A stretch of DNA of 64,000 nucleotides from Ralstonia sp. SET104 (GTDB lineage Bacteria; Pseudomonadota; Gammaproteobacteria; Burkholderiales; Burkholderiaceae): contig NZ_BHVX01000008.1 of the NCBI RefSeq assembly GCF_003851545.1, forward strand, positions 1 through 64,000, read 5' to 3'. The position numbers and the translations under genes were made by a program. Positions 1 through 12,957 of this stretch are shown in pieces (position 1 is the stretch's first letter; every line of letters begins with the position of its first letter). The notes beneath the pieces were generated by a model. It did no database searches and was not told the origin of the DNA. It was given only the letters and a program-made list of their open reading frames with translations.

Positions 1-75
1 AGGTGGTCGCTCAGCATCGCGACCAAAGTTAACAGCCTGCCGCTCTGTTTACAACTCCAACCCCTAAAAACAAAA

Positions 76-104
76 ATGCCGTTCAGGTCTTAACTGAACG
101 GCAT
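76..104 (-). terminator. Rho-independent terminator of the atp operon
   Basis: A perfect 11-bp inverted repeat (ATGCCGTTCAG at 76-86 and its complement at 94-104) has a 7-nt loop. On the minus strand it is followed by a T-rich tract (TTTTTGTTTTT). It lies about 60 bp downstream of the atpC stop codon, so it is the expected end of the atp transcript. Confidence 0.85.
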
Positions 105-105
105 T

Positions 106-126
106 AGCCCTTCGGGGCTGCTTTTT
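106..126 (+). terminator. Small GC hairpin with T-tract, possible plus-strand terminator
   Basis: AGCCC (106-110) pairs with GGGCT (115-119) around a TTCG tetraloop and is followed by GCTTTTT on the plus strand. It could terminate a plus-strand transcript entering from outside the window. It may equally be part of the minus-strand terminator region. The stem is short. Confidence 0.4.
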
Positions 127-166
127 CATCTGAGCCAGCTGATCACACCAGCCGGCGCATACTGCC

Positions 167-583
167 TTAGCGCTTGCGGCGCAGCCGCGCGATCGCTGCC
201 AACTGCGCAGCAGCCACGGCCAGTTCACCTTGCGCACGGGCCAGATCCAGGTCGCTGCTCTGGTTCTGCAACGCCTCTTCGGCCGCACGCTTGGCTTCCG
301 TTGCCTTGGCTTCGTCCAGGTCGTGACCGCGAATTGCGGTATCGGCCAGCACAGTCACCCTCTTCGGCTGCACTTCGAGAATGCCACCGGCAACGAACAC
401 GAACTCTTCGCCGCCGTCTTCCTTCTCGATGCGCACGGCGCCCGGCTTGATGCGCGTGATCAGCGGCGTGTGGCCGGGCAGAATGCCCAGCTCGCCGGCT
501 TCACCGGGCAGCGCCACAAACTTGGCATTGCCGGAGAAGATCTCGTGCTCAGCGCTGACGACGTCTACATGAATGGTTGCCAT
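167..583 (-). CDS. atpC: F1Fo ATP synthase epsilon subunit
   Basis: This 138-aa protein is the epsilon subunit of the F1 sector, part of the central stalk and an inhibitor of ATP hydrolysis. The start [10 protein letters not shown] fits the family. The N-terminal beta-sandwich contains [15 protein letters not shown] at about residues 30-45. The C-terminal half is a charged, Ala-rich two-helix domain. The ATG at 583 was preferred to a longer frame because that frame has no family similarity upstream. It is the last gene of atpIBEFHAGDC, about 100 bp after atpD, and is followed by a clear terminator. Confidence 0.96.
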   Translation of the reverse strand: MATIHVDVVSAEHEIFSGNAKFVALPGEAGELGILPGHTPLITRIKPGAVRIEKEDGGEEFVFVAGGILEVQPKRVTVLADTAIRGHDLDEAKATEAKRAAEEALQNQSSDLDLARAQGELAVAAAQLAAIARLRRKR

Positions 584-682
584 CTCGATTCCTTTGCTCA
601 GAAAAGCCGCTTCCTGAATGGACTTCAGGAAGCCAGTACTGGCCCCCCGCGCCACAGTCGCGCACGGGGCCAGACGTCGCGC

Positions 683-3005
<2,323 letters not shown>

Positions 3006-3069
3006 TTCACTCTCTCCGTTCAGACCTGGCCACGCAGGCTAAGCGTGGCCAACTCCAGGAATGACGCGG

Positions 3070-4611
3070 TTAGAACGCGGCGGACTTCTTGAAATCCTCG
3101 ATCGCGGCACGCAGAGCGGCCTCATCGTCCTTCGACAGATCTTTCGTATCTTCGATGCGGTTGATGAGATCGGCGTACTTCGTCTTCAGCGTGTCGTGCA
3201 GGCCCTTTTCGAAAGCCAGGATGTCCTTCACGTCCACGTTGTCGAGGAAGCCGTTGTTGGCTGCGTACAGCGACGCGGCCAGCTGCCACACTTGCAGCGG
3301 CTGGTATTGCGGCTGCTTGAGCAGTTCGGTCACGCGGCGGCCGCGCTCGAGCTGCTTGCGGGTCGCTTCGTCCAGGTCGGAAGCGAACTGCGCGAACGCA
3401 GCCAGTTCACGGTACTGGGCCAAGTCGGTACGGATACCGCCGGACAGCTTCTTGATGACCTTGGTCTGCGCAGCACCACCCACACGCGACACCGAAATAC
3501 CGGCGTTGATAGCGGGGCGAACACCAGCGTTGAACAGATCGGTTTCCAGGAAGATCTGGCCGTCGGTAATCGAGATCACGTTGGTCGGCACGAACGCGGA
3601 CACGTCGCCGGCCTGCGTTTCGATCACGGGCAGTGCGGTCAGCGAACCGGTCTTGCCCTTGACTTCACCGTTGGTGATCTTTTCAATGTGGTCAGCGTTC
3701 ACACGAGCAGCACGCTCCAGCAGGCGCGAGTGCAGGTAGAACACGTCGCCCGGGTAGGCTTCACGGCCAGGCGGACGGCGCAGCAGCAGCGAAACCTGAC
3801 GGTAAGCCCAGGCTTGCTTGGTCAGATCGTCATACACGATCAGTGCGTCTTCACCGCGGTCGCGGAAGTATTCGCCCATCGTGCAGCCGGCATAAGCCGA
3901 CAGGTACTGCATGGCGGCCGAGTCGGACGCAGCAGCAGCCACCACGATCGTGTATTCCAGCGCGCCGTGCTCTTCGAGCTTGCGCACCACGTTGGCGATC
4001 GTCGAAGCCTTCTGGCCGATTGCCACGTACACACAGAAGATGCCCTTGCCCTTCTGGTTGATGATGGCGTCGACTGCCACGGCGGTCTTGCCGGTCTGGC
4101 GGTCGCCAATGATCAGCTCACGCTGGCCACGGCCGATGGGCACCATTGCGTCGATCGACTTCAGGCCGGTCTGCACCGGCTGGCTCACCGACTGACGTGC
4201 GATCACGCCCGGAGCGACCTTCTCGATCACGTCCGTCTTCTTGGCGTTGATCGGGCCCTTGCCGTCGATCGGCTGGCCCAGTGCGTTGACCACGCGGCCC
4301 AGCAGTTCCGGGCCGACCGGCACTTCCAGAATGCGGCCCGTGCACTTGACTTCCTGGCCTTCGGAAATGTGCTCGTACTCGCCCAGCACCACAGCGCCGA
4401 CGGAGTCGCGCTCAAGGTTCAGCGCGAGGCCGAACGTGTTGCCCGGGAATTCCAGCATTTCGCCTTGCATCACGCCCGACAGGCCATGAATGCGGCAGAT
4501 ACCGTCCGTCACGGAGATGACCGTGCCGGTGTTCTTTGCGTCAGCGCCAGCCTTCAAGCCCTCGATACGGGTCTTGATCAGGTCGCTGATCTCGGAGGGG
4601 TTCAGTTGCAT
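3070..4611 (-). CDS. atpA: F1Fo ATP synthase alpha subunit
   Basis: This 513-aa protein is the alpha subunit of F1, the non-catalytic nucleotide-binding partner of beta in the alpha3-beta3 hexamer. Walker A GDRQTGKT is at residues 169-176. The start [13 protein letters not shown] and the length match proteobacterial AtpA exactly. [18 protein letters not shown] carries the usual alpha-subunit signature around [13 protein letters not shown]. It is the sixth gene of the operon, between atpH and atpG. Confidence 0.97.
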   Translation of the reverse strand: MQLNPSEISDLIKTRIEGLKAGADAKNTGTVISVTDGICRIHGLSGVMQGEMLEFPGNTFGLALNLERDSVGAVVLGEYEHISEGQEVKCTGRILEVPVGPELLGRVVNALGQPIDGKGPINAKKTDVIEKVAPGVIARQSVSQPVQTGLKSIDAMVPIGRGQRELIIGDRQTGKTAVAVDAIINQKGKGIFCVYVAIGQKASTIANVVRKLEEHGALEYTIVVAAAASDSAAMQYLSAYAGCTMGEYFRDRGEDALIVYDDLTKQAWAYRQVSLLLRRPPGREAYPGDVFYLHSRLLERAARVNADHIEKITNGEVKGKTGSLTALPVIETQAGDVSAFVPTNVISITDGQIFLETDLFNAGVRPAINAGISVSRVGGAAQTKVIKKLSGGIRTDLAQYRELAAFAQFASDLDEATRKQLERGRRVTELLKQPQYQPLQVWQLAASLYAANNGFLDNVDVKDILAFEKGLHDTLKTKYADLINRIEDTKDLSKDDEAALRAAIEDFKKSAAF

Positions 4612-4683
4612 CGAATGCTCCTAATTCTTCAATCTGGTTCGCGGGCGGCGTCTCGTCGATTTAGCCAGTCACGCGAATCAGCA

Positions 4684-5220
4684 TTACGCGGCGGTCAGCG
4701 CAGACTGCATCTGCGTCAGGCGCGCGCGCACCGAGGTGTCGAGCACTTCGTCGCCAATCTGCACACGCACGCCGCCGATCAACGAGGGATCGACGCTCAC
4801 ATGCGCCTGCAGCTTTTTGCCGAACTTGCGTTCGAGCGTGGCGACCAGTTCGGTCAGGGGCGCGCCCTCAAGCGGGAACGCACTGGTGATCTCGACGTCG
4901 GCGGCGCCTTCGCTGGCATTCCGCAGCACATGGAATTGCGCGGCAATTTCCGGCAGCAGCGACAGGCGCTTGTTGGCCACCAGCAGGCCAACCAGTTCCT
5001 TCGCCTCATGCGAAACCGGAGATTTCAGCGCCGACAGGAAGATCCCCGCCACATCGGCTTTGGAGAGCTTCGGATCATCGGCGACTGCCTTCATGTCGGG
5101 CACAGCGGCAATTTGCCCCATTTCCGACACGAGCTCAGACCATGCACCCAGATTGCCGGCCTTCGCTACGCGAAACAGCGCCTCTGCGTACGGACGGGCA
5201 ACGGTTGCGAGTTCTGCCAT
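4684..5220 (-). CDS. atpH: F1Fo ATP synthase delta subunit
   Basis: This 178-aa protein is the delta (OSCP-like) subunit, which sits on top of F1 and attaches it to the peripheral stalk formed by subunit b. The N-terminus has the conserved [12 protein letters not shown]. The C-terminus carries [22 protein letters not shown], the family signature region. It starts only a few bases after atpF ends, so the two are translated in close succession. Confidence 0.96.
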   Translation of the reverse strand: MAELATVARPYAEALFRVAKAGNLGAWSELVSEMGQIAAVPDMKAVADDPKLSKADVAGIFLSALKSPVSHEAKELVGLLVANKRLSLLPEIAAQFHVLRNASEGAADVEITSAFPLEGAPLTELVATLERKFGKKLQAHVSVDPSLIGGVRVQIGDEVLDTSVRARLTQMQSALTAA

Positions 5221-5222
5221 GA

Positions 5223-5693
5223 TTACAGCTCAGCCTTGAGTTGATTGAGCAGATCAGAGTGGACCTGCGCATTGACTTCACGCTTGAGGATCTGCTCGGC
5301 ACCCTTGACGGCCAGCGTGGCAACCTGGTCGCGCAGCGATTCACGCGCGCGCACGGTTTGCTGCTCGGCTTCGGCCTTGGCTTGCGCGATGATGCGCGCG
5401 GCTTCAGCTTGGGCGTTTTGCTTGATCTCGTCGGCGCTCATCTGGGCACGCTTCTCAGCGTCCGCGATGCGCTGCGCGCCTTCATTGCGCGCTTCGGTCA
5501 GTGCCTGGTCGACCCGCTTGTTGGCCAGCTCCAGCTCAGCCTTGCCCTTATCGGCTGCGGCCAGGCCATCGGCAATTTTCTTCGCGCGTTCGTCGAGCGC
5601 CTTCACCAGGGGCGGCCAAATGAATTTGGCGACAACCCACCACAGGATGAAGAACACGACCATCTGCGCGACGAGTGTGGCGTTCAGGTTCAT
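5223..5693 (-). CDS. atpF: F1Fo ATP synthase subunit b
   Basis: This 156-aa protein is subunit b, the peripheral stalk or stator. A single N-terminal membrane helix (about residues 7-25, [21 protein letters not shown]) is followed by a long, charged, Ala-rich helix that dimerises. Length and architecture are those of the usual proteobacterial subunit. The stop codon is 2 bp from the atpH start. Confidence 0.96.
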   Translation of the reverse strand: MNLNATLVAQMVVFFILWWVVAKFIWPPLVKALDERAKKIADGLAAADKGKAELELANKRVDQALTEARNEGAQRIADAEKRAQMSADEIKQNAQAEAARIIAQAKAEAEQQTVRARESLRDQVATLAVKGAEQILKREVNAQVHSDLLNQLKAEL

Positions 5694-5799
5694 GGTGTGT
5701 TCCTTTCGGTATTGAGACTACGGATCAATGCACGAAGCGGCGAGGGTCACGCGTTGCGAGTGCCCTGGCCGCCTCCGGCATCATGCAGACCGAAAAGAA

Positions 5800-6078
<279 letters not shown>

Positions 6079-6149
6079 TTACGTGAAAGACTAAGAACTT
6101 GAGAACTTGGAAAAATCAAACGGAACCGGAGAACCTGAACCGCAACTAC

Positions 6150-7037
<888 letters not shown>

Positions 7038-7251
7038 TCAGTCCAATATTGCGAAACATTCTTCGTGATCCGTTTCAGCTCGCGCCCGATGCTCAACAGG
7101 TTTCCCTGGAGATCGCGGACTGCACGCGGCTGGAGCGTGCCACCTTATTCTTGCGGAGTGTCAGCGCAATGAACCGAGGCTTCTCCTACCGCGGTTCCTG
7201 CTACGTGCCAACATTTCCGGTGCCCGCCGCATCGCGGTGGGCCGGAGTCGA

Positions 7252-7821
7252 TCATCGCAGCGCGAGACCGACCCAATACATCTTGAGCGCCAGGATCAGG
7301 GTGATCAGCAAGGGCGGCCAATGCAGGCCCTTGAACACCACCACCACAACCACCAGCAGCGCGACCGTGCCGAGCACCTTGATCGCTTCGCCCACCACCA
7401 GACGGGCGATGGATTCGAAACCCCTGGCCCCCGACAGCCGCATCGCGAACCATGCCGAAGGCACCACACATACACCGCCACCCAGCAGGGCCGACAACGC
7501 AGCTTGGCCCGCTGACGCAGTCCCCGTGCCTGCGTACCAGCTGCCGACAAACCATCCGAGCGCACACAGGAGTGTGATGGCCACCTGGCCGAGCACGATG
7601 GAAAAGGGCGTGATACGCGAGGCCCGCAGAGCCTGCTCGCCGAACAGAGCGACCGCCTCGTCATGTGAAAGCGCACGCACTGGCGGCTCCGCCTTCTCCT
7701 CGTCGTCCCAACGATCGCGCTTCGGATCCTGCTCCGACTGAGGTCGGGCGGCTTCGAACGAAGCGTAAGAATCGGGCCGTTGCCGGTCGGTTGGCTGCAT
7801 GGAAGAATGCGCTTTCATCAT
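7252..7821 (-). CDS. atpI: ATP synthase subunit I (AtpI family)
   Basis: This 189-aa membrane protein is the non-stoichiometric subunit I, thought to help assemble the c-ring. A polar, charged N-terminus of about 65 residues is followed by four predicted membrane helices. The pattern GGGVCVVPSAWFAMRL is typical of the family. It is longer than the usual 120-130 aa because of the N-terminal extension. It is the first gene of the atp operon and has a good promoter about 40 bp upstream. The start codon is the first of two ATGs, with only a weak ribosome binding site, so the exact start is uncertain. Confidence 0.88.
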   Translation of the reverse strand: MMKAHSSMQPTDRQRPDSYASFEAARPQSEQDPKRDRWDDEEKAEPPVRALSHDEAVALFGEQALRASRITPFSIVLGQVAITLLCALGWFVGSWYAGTGTASAGQAALSALLGGGVCVVPSAWFAMRLSGARGFESIARLVVGEAIKVLGTVALLVVVVVVFKGLHWPPLLITLILALKMYWVGLALR

Positions 7822-8152
7822 GCCGCACCGCTTTGGGTCAGGCGGATTTAAAACCGCACGATTTTACGGGACACGGCGTTCGCCCGTCAACGCGCAAGCG
7901 AACGCTCGTGCGGGCGCCTTAGGCAGCACTCCGCACGGCAGCGTTCCATACCGCAAGCGCAATGACGTGCTGCTGCCGGAGTACCAAATCCACCGATGCA
8001 GCGGGCGCCCCGTTGATTCCATGATGGTGCTGGCGACACACAGCGTCGATGACGTGCGAGGTAATCGCACCAATTCTGTGCCACGAAGTGCCCGTAAATG
8101 GCGCAGCCGTAGGCGAGATGGAGCCTGCGTCAAACTGTCGCAGGCGCCGGAT
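7822..8152. other. Gap between parB and atpI (331 bp)
   Basis: The gap holds the atp promoter near its left end and no credible gene. A 7-bp hairpin (8123-8129 with 8139-8145) lies just after the parB stop codon. It lacks a T-tract on the minus strand, so it is at best a weak or Rho-assisted terminator of the par operon. Confidence 0.6.
7861..7890 (-). promoter_or_regulatory. Sigma70 promoter of the atp operon
   Basis: On the minus strand TTGACG (7885-7890) and TAAAAT (7861-7866) are separated by 18 bp. Both are close to the sigma70 consensus. They lie just upstream of atpI, giving a short leader of roughly 35 nt. Confidence 0.75.
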
Positions 8153-9064
8153 TCACGCAACCTCTTTGTCGTTCTCTGGTCGCAGGCGCGCCAGCAAACC
8201 GTCAAACTCATCGAGGCTGCTGAACTGCACGGTTAACTGACCGCGACCTTTGGCCGCCAATTTGATCTGCACGCCCAAACCGAGTTGGTCAGCCAGTTCT
8301 TCCTCAAGGCGCGCAACGTCACGGCCACCCTGATGACCGCCCTTCTGCTTGAGTGACTTCAACTCAAACGGCTTGAGCGTCAACGCCACCAGTTTTTCCG
8401 TCTCACGCACCGAAAGGCGCTTGTTGACGATCTGGTTAGCCAATGTGATCTGGGTTGCGCCATCAACGGCCAGCAGCGCACGGGCATGGCCCATGTCGAG
8501 GTCGCCGGCCATCAGCATGGTCTGCACGGGCTGCGCGAGGTTCAGCAAACGCAACAGATTCGATACGGCGCTGCGCGAGCGACCGACCGACTCCGCTGCC
8601 TGCTCATGCGTGAACTGGAATTCACGCACCAACCGCGCAATGCCCTGCGCTTCTTCCAGCGGGTTGAGATCTTCGCGCTGAATGTTTTCGATCAGCGCCA
8701 TCGCGGCGGCGGATTCGTCCGGCACGTCCTTCACGAGCACCGGCACTTCGGTCAGGCCAGCGAGGCGCGAGGCACGGAAGCGACGCTCACCTGCGATGAT
8801 TTCGTACTTTGGCTTCGTGCCGTCGGACTCGACCTTGCGCACCAGGATCGGCTGCATCAGCCCTTGCGCGCGAATGCTCGCGGCCAGTTCCTGCAATGCA
8901 CCCTCGTCCATCCGCGTGCGCGGCTGATACTTGCCGGGCTGCATTTGCTCGAGCTTCAGCACCGTCGGCGCGCCCTCCTGCTTGGCGGTCTCGACAATCT
9001 CGGCGGGACTGCCGAGCAGTGCTTCGAGGCCACGTCCCAATCCCTTTTTCTTCATTGTGCTCAT
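8153..9064 (-). CDS. parB: Chromosome partitioning protein ParB
   Basis: This 303-aa ParB binds parS and loads onto DNA as a CTP-dependent clamp for origin segregation. The N-terminus KKKGLGRGLEALLG is the region that stimulates ParA. The CTP-binding box II GERRFRASR is at residues 92-100. A central helix-turn-helix (EQAAESVGRSRSAVSNLLRL) follows, then a C-terminal dimerisation domain. AGAGGAAC lies 4 nt before the ATG, fixing the start. It is downstream of parA by 27 bp. Three matching parS sites lie within 3.6 kb. Confidence 0.96.
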   Translation of the reverse strand: MSTMKKKGLGRGLEALLGSPAEIVETAKQEGAPTVLKLEQMQPGKYQPRTRMDEGALQELAASIRAQGLMQPILVRKVESDGTKPKYEIIAGERRFRASRLAGLTEVPVLVKDVPDESAAAMALIENIQREDLNPLEEAQGIARLVREFQFTHEQAAESVGRSRSAVSNLLRLLNLAQPVQTMLMAGDLDMGHARALLAVDGATQITLANQIVNKRLSVRETEKLVALTLKPFELKSLKQKGGHQGGRDVARLEEELADQLGLGVQIKLAAKGRGQLTVQFSSLDEFDGLLARLRPENDKEVA

Positions 9065-9091
9065 GTTGTTCCTCTTGCCACAGAGCCGGCG

Positions 9092-9877
9092 TCAGGCTGG
9101 CATGTCGGCCATCTGCCGCACGCGCGCGATCATTTCGGCGCCAAAATCCAGGTACGCCTTGGCACCCTTCGATGCCACATCGAACGCCACGCCGGGCATA
9201 CCGTACGACGGCGCCTCGGCCAGACGCACGTTGCGCGGGATCACTGTCTTGAATACCTTGTCGCCGAAGTGCGATTCAAGTTGCGCCGACACCTGCTGTT
9301 GCAGCGTCACGCGCGGGTCAAACATCACGCGCAGCAGACCGATCACCTTGAGATCACGGTTCAGGTTGGCGTGCACCTGCTTGATGGTATTGACCAGATC
9401 CGACAGCCCTTCGAGCGCGAAGTACTCGCATTGCATTGGCACCACCACGCCGTGCGCGGCGCACAGGCCGTTGAGCGTAAGCAGCGACAGCGATGGCGGA
9501 CAATCGATGAGGACAAAATCGTACGCATCGGCCACCTCGGCCAGCGCGAGCTTGAGGCGGTTTTCACGATGCTCCAGATCGACCAGTTCGACTTCAGCGC
9601 CGGCCAGATCGCGGTTGGCGGGCAGCACATCATAGCGCCCGGCTTCCGAGTGCTGACGCGCTTGCGCAATCGTCGCCAGGCCGACCAGCACCTGGTAGAC
9701 GCTGAACTCGAGCGTGTGCTTGTCGATGCCCGAGCCCATCGAGGCATTGCCTTGCGGGTCGAGGTCGACCAGCAGCACGCGCTGCCCTTGTGCGGCCAGC
9801 CCCGCCGCGAGGTTCACCGTGGTGGTGGTCTTGCCGACCCCACCCTTCTGGTTGGCGATCACGAAAATATTCGACAT
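9092..9877 (-). CDS. parA: Chromosome partitioning ATPase ParA
   Basis: This 261-aa ParA/Soj ATPase works with ParB to move origins apart. The deviant Walker A QKGGVGKTTT is at residues 10-19. The second motif LLVDLDPQGNAS follows, and Walker B is FVLIDCPPSL. Its short N-terminus without a DNA-binding extension marks it as the chromosomal (type Ib-like) form rather than a plasmid ParA. It is co-directional with rsmG upstream and parB downstream. Confidence 0.96.
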   Translation of the reverse strand: MSNIFVIANQKGGVGKTTTTVNLAAGLAAQGQRVLLVDLDPQGNASMGSGIDKHTLEFSVYQVLVGLATIAQARQHSEAGRYDVLPANRDLAGAEVELVDLEHRENRLKLALAEVADAYDFVLIDCPPSLSLLTLNGLCAAHGVVVPMQCEYFALEGLSDLVNTIKQVHANLNRDLKVIGLLRVMFDPRVTLQQQVSAQLESHFGDKVFKTVIPRNVRLAEAPSYGMPGVAFDVASKGAKAYLDFGAEMIARVRQMADMPA

Positions 9878-9914
9878 GACTCCTCTGCGGTGAATGGCTC
9901 GCTACAACGTTCAC

Positions 9915-10580
9915 TCACGCCGACGGCGCGAGGATGACCAGGTGACGCTCGGCCGGCAACCCCGGCACGGTCAGGCGTTCGATGGATTCAACAGTCCAGC
10001 CGGCAGGCAGGCGCTCGATTTCGGCATCGGGGCGCACGCCCTTCATGGCGACCATGCGGCCGCCTGGCGCCAGCAGATGGCCAGCCAGATTCACGAAATC
10101 GACCAGTTCGGCAAATGCGCGCGACGTGATGACGCCGTAGCCGTTGGCATCGGCCAGCTTTTCCACGTGGCCCCAATGCGATTGCGCGTTGGCCAAGCCA
10201 AGCTCCGCGCGGCACTGTGTCAGGAAGGCGGTCTTCTTTTGCACGATATCGACCATCGTGACGCTCACATCCGGAAAAGCGATCGCCAGGGGAATGCCGG
10301 GCAAGCCGCCGCCGGAGCCGACATCCAGCACGCGTGGCGCTTTGGGCTGCGCACGGCGCGCCAGCTCAGCAATGCGCGACACAGCCGACAGCGAATCCAG
10401 CAGATGATGCGTAAGCATCTCGCCCGCATCGCGGATGGCGGTCAGGTTATAGACACGGTTCCACTTGGCGAGCAGCCCCTGATATGCAAGCAGGCGATCC
10501 AGTTGCGCGGCATCGAGCGACAGGCCAAGCGCGCGCGCACCGGCTTCCAGTTCCAATCGAGCATCAGCCACATTCGCCAT
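9915..10580 (-). CDS. rsmG: 16S rRNA (guanine527-N7)-methyltransferase RsmG
   Basis: This 221-aa SAM-dependent methyltransferase (formerly GidB) makes m7G527 in 16S rRNA. The SAM-binding motif [17 protein letters not shown] begins at about residue 83, and the N-terminal [13 protein letters not shown] signature precedes it. The ATG at 10580 overlaps the mnmG stop by one base (TGATG), which indicates translational coupling. A TTG one codon earlier is less likely. Confidence 0.95.
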   Translation of the reverse strand: MANVADARLELEAGARALGLSLDAAQLDRLLAYQGLLAKWNRVYNLTAIRDAGEMLTHHLLDSLSAVSRIAELARRAQPKAPRVLDVGSGGGLPGIPLAIAFPDVSVTMVDIVQKKTAFLTQCRAELGLANAQSHWGHVEKLADANGYGVITSRAFAELVDFVNLAGHLLAPGGRMVAMKGVRPDAEIERLPAGWTVESIERLTVPGLPAERHLVILAPSA

Positions 10581-12529
10581 CAAGCTGCCTCGCCTTCAGC
10601 ACTCGAACGGGGGCCAACTTGGCCGCGAAGCACGCCCTTTTTCAAATGCACCAGCAGCAGCGACACCGCCGCCGGCGTGATGCCAGAAATACGCGAGGCT
10701 TGGCCGATGGTCTCGGGCTTGTGCTTGGCCAGCTTCTGCTGCACTTCGATCGACAGGCCACGCACCTGCGAATAGTCGAAGTCCGCCGGCAGGCGGGTGT
10801 TCTCATTGGCGCCCAGGCGCTCAACTTCATCCGCTTGGCGGGCAATGTAGCCGTGGTATTTGATGCCGATCTCGACCTGTTCGCGGATCTGTTCGGCCAG
10901 CAGCGGATCTTCTGCAAATGGGCCTTCGGGCGCGTACTTGCCACCCTGCATGCCCATTAGGGATTCGTACGTCACGTTCGGGCGGCGCAGCAGATCGGCC
11001 AGCGAATATTCGCGCTCGATGCCTTTGCCCAGCACTGGCTCTGCGTCTTCTAACGGAAGGATCGCCGGGTTCACCCAGGTCGATTTCAGCCGCTCTGTTT
11101 CACGTGAAACAGCATCGCGCTTGCGATTGAACGCGTCCCAGCGGGCATCGTCGACCACACCAATGGCGCGGCCGGCTTCGGTCAGACGCATGTCGGCGTT
11201 GTCTTCCCGCAAGCTCAAGCGGAACTCGGCGCGGCTGGTGAACATGCGGTACGGCTCGGTCACGCCCCGTGTGATCAGATCATCAACAAGCACGCCCAGG
11301 TAGGCTTGGTCGCGGCGCGGCGTCCACGCATCTTTGCCCTGAACTTGCAGACCGGCATTGATACCGGCGAGCAAGCCTTGGGCTGCGGCTTCTTCATAAC
11401 CGGTTGTGCCGTTGATCTGGCCTGCGAAGAACAGCCCGGAAATCGCCTTGGATTCAAGCGAAGACTTCAGCGCACGCGGGTCGAAGTAGTCGTACTCGAT
11501 GGCATAACCTGGGCGCAGGATGTGCGCGTTCTCCAGGCCGCGCATCGAGTGGATCAGGTCGAGCTGTACGTCAAACGGCAGGCTGGTCGACACACCGTTT
11601 GGATAGAATTCGTTGGTCGCCAAACCTTCTGGCTCCAGGAAAATCTGGTGGCTGTCCTTGCTGGCGAAACGGTGAATCTTGTCTTCAATGCTCGGGCAGT
11701 AGCGCGGCCCCACCCCTTCGATCACGCCTGTATACATCGGCGAGCGGTCAAGCCCAGCGCGAATAATGTCGTGCGTGCGCTCGTTGGTGTGCGTGACCCA
11801 GCATGGCACTTGGCGCGGATGCATATCCGCACGGCCCATAAACGAGAACACCGGCACCGGATCAAGATCGCCCGGCTGCGCTTCCAGCGCCGAGAAATCA
11901 ATGGTGCGACCATCAATCCGCGGCGGCGTGCCGGTCTTCAGGCGCCCTTGCGGCAACTTCAATTCTTTCAGGCGCGCTGACAATGACACCGCTGCCGGAT
12001 CGCCCGCGCGGCCGCCGGTGTAGTTGTTCAGCCCCACGTGGATCTTGCCGTCGAGGAACGTCCCCGCCGTCAGTACCACGGCACGTGCACGGAACTGCAC
12101 CCCAACCTGCGTGACCGCGCCGATCACACGATCGCCGTCAACGAGCAGATCTTCCACCGCCTGCTGAAACAGCATCAGGTTCGGCTGGTTTTCGAGGCGA
12201 TGGCGGATCGCCGCCTTGTACAGGACGCGGTCCGCCTGGGCGCGGGTCGCACGGACGGCCGGCCCCTTGCTGGAATTGAGGATGCGAAACTGGATCCCGC
12301 CCTCGTCCGTGGCGATGGCCATGGCACCGCCCAGCGCATCGACTTCCTTGACCAGATGGCCCTTGCCAATGCCCCCGATGGACGGGTTGCAGCTCATCTG
12401 CCCCAGCGTCTCGATGTTGTGCGTTAGCAGCAGGGTCTGACAACCCATGCGTGCCGCCGCCAAAGCGGCCTCGGTGCCGGCGTGTCCGCCGCCCACCACG
12501 ATCACATCGAATTCAATTGGATACAGCAT
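10580..12529 (-). CDS. mnmG: tRNA uridine-5-carboxymethylaminomethyl modification enzyme MnmG
   Basis: This 649-aa FAD enzyme (formerly GidA) works with MnmE to modify the wobble uridine (mnm5/cmnm5) of certain tRNAs. The FAD-binding [10 protein letters not shown] starts at residue 13. [15 protein letters not shown] and [13 protein letters not shown] are family signatures. The start at 12529 was chosen because AGGAGGAAG lies just upstream. The segment encoding VSRET contains a perfect parS site in reverse reading. It is the first gene of the mnmG-rsmG-parA-parB operon. Confidence 0.96.
   Translation of the reverse strand: MLYPIEFDVIVVGGGHAGTEAALAAARMGCQTLLLTHNIETLGQMSCNPSIGGIGKGHLVKEVDALGGAMAIATDEGGIQFRILNSSKGPAVRATRAQADRVLYKAAIRHRLENQPNLMLFQQAVEDLLVDGDRVIGAVTQVGVQFRARAVVLTAGTFLDGKIHVGLNNYTGGRAGDPAAVSLSARLKELKLPQGRLKTGTPPRIDGRTIDFSALEAQPGDLDPVPVFSFMGRADMHPRQVPCWVTHTNERTHDIIRAGLDRSPMYTGVIEGVGPRYCPSIEDKIHRFASKDSHQIFLEPEGLATNEFYPNGVSTSLPFDVQLDLIHSMRGLENAHILRPGYAIEYDYFDPRALKSSLESKAISGLFFAGQINGTTGYEEAAAQGLLAGINAGLQVQGKDAWTPRRDQAYLGVLVDDLITRGVTEPYRMFTSRAEFRLSLREDNADMRLTEAGRAIGVVDDARWDAFNRKRDAVSRETERLKSTWVNPAILPLEDAEPVLGKGIEREYSLADLLRRPNVTYESLMGMQGGKYAPEGPFAEDPLLAEQIREQVEIGIKYHGYIARQADEVERLGANENTRLPADFDYSQVRGLSIEVQQKLAKHKPETIGQASRISGITPAAVSLLLVHLKKGVLRGQVGPRSSAEGEAA
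11096..11111. promoter_or_regulatory. parS: parS site inside mnmG
   Basis: TGTTTCACGTGAAACA is a perfect 16-bp palindrome identical to the universal bacterial parS consensus. It is embedded in the mnmG coding region and read there as part of the codons for V-S-R-E-T. It is a centromere-like loading site for the ParB encoded 2 kb away. Confidence 0.92.
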
Positions 12530-12573
12530 GGCTTCCTCCTCGCATGGAGGCATCGAAAATTTGGAGAAGCGGA

Positions 12574-12579
12574 ATTATA
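12574..12579 (-). promoter_or_regulatory. Possible -10 element for the mnmG operon
   Basis: On the minus strand a perfect TATAAT lies 45 bp upstream of the mnmG start codon. No good -35 hexamer is seen at 16-18 bp, so activation or a weak promoter is possible. Confidence 0.4.
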
Positions 12580-12642
12580 AGTCGGGCAGCTACACCGCAG
12601 TTCGACGATGCGGTAATCGAGACGAAATTCCCTCGCCTTTCG

Positions 12643-12658
12643 TGTTTCACGTGAAACA
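12643..12658. promoter_or_regulatory. parS: parS site upstream of mnmG (first copy)
   Basis: TGTTTCACGTGAAACA is a perfect parS palindrome 114 bp upstream of the mnmG start codon. It is identical to the copy 40 bp to its right and to the one inside mnmG. ParB bound here could also affect transcription of the mnmG-parB operon. Confidence 0.93.
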
Positions 12659-12682
12659 TGCACCGCTTACTTCAATCGTTTG

Positions 12683-12698
12683 TGTTTCACGTGAAACA
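12683..12698. promoter_or_regulatory. parS: parS site upstream of mnmG (second copy)
   Basis: This is a second intergenic TGTTTCACGTGAAACA, 40 bp centre-to-centre from the previous copy, nearly four helical turns. A half-site-like GTGAAAC occurs a little further right at about 12708 but has no partner arm. Confidence 0.93.
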
Positions 12699-12900
12699 CA
12701 TCGGAGCGTGAAACCCACTGCTTTTAGATGGCGCCTCGAATTTCCGTTGGCGCGAGGAAAAAGAAGGGCGGCCGGTCTGAGTGCAGGGCGTTTGCCTCCC
12801 TTCCCTCTCTGCTACAGAAATTCAATGCGTGTTCGCCATCTTGGGCGAACCTTTCTTTGCCTGGCTCCGTTGGCGAGCACACCATAAGCAACCAAAACAA

Positions 12901-12928
12901 AACGCCGCACCCCAAGAGGTACGGCGTT
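12901..12928 (-). terminator. Terminator of the periplasmic binding-protein gene
   Basis: AACGCCG (12901-12907) pairs with CGGCGTT (12922-12928), and inner ACC/GGT pairing extends the stem. On the minus strand the stem is followed by TTTTGTTTTGG. It lies 30 bp beyond the stop codon of the upstream gene. Confidence 0.8.
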
Positions 12929-12957
12929 TGAACACACCGGTTATTGAAAGCGTCAGC

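Larger units (their letters stand above)
12530..12957. other. mnmG upstream gap (428 bp)
   Basis: This gap holds the putative mnmG -10 element, two parS sites and, at its right end, the terminator of the neighbouring binding-protein gene. Between about 12720 and 12890 no further element or gene was recognised. Confidence 0.6.

Noticed and set aside
3061-5244. Plus-strand open frame of 727 codons across atpA and atpH
   Set aside because: It is a shadow of conserved minus-strand genes and resembles no known family.
12700-12716. A possible fourth parS site (GTGAAAC at about 12708)
   Set aside because: Only one half of the palindrome is present.
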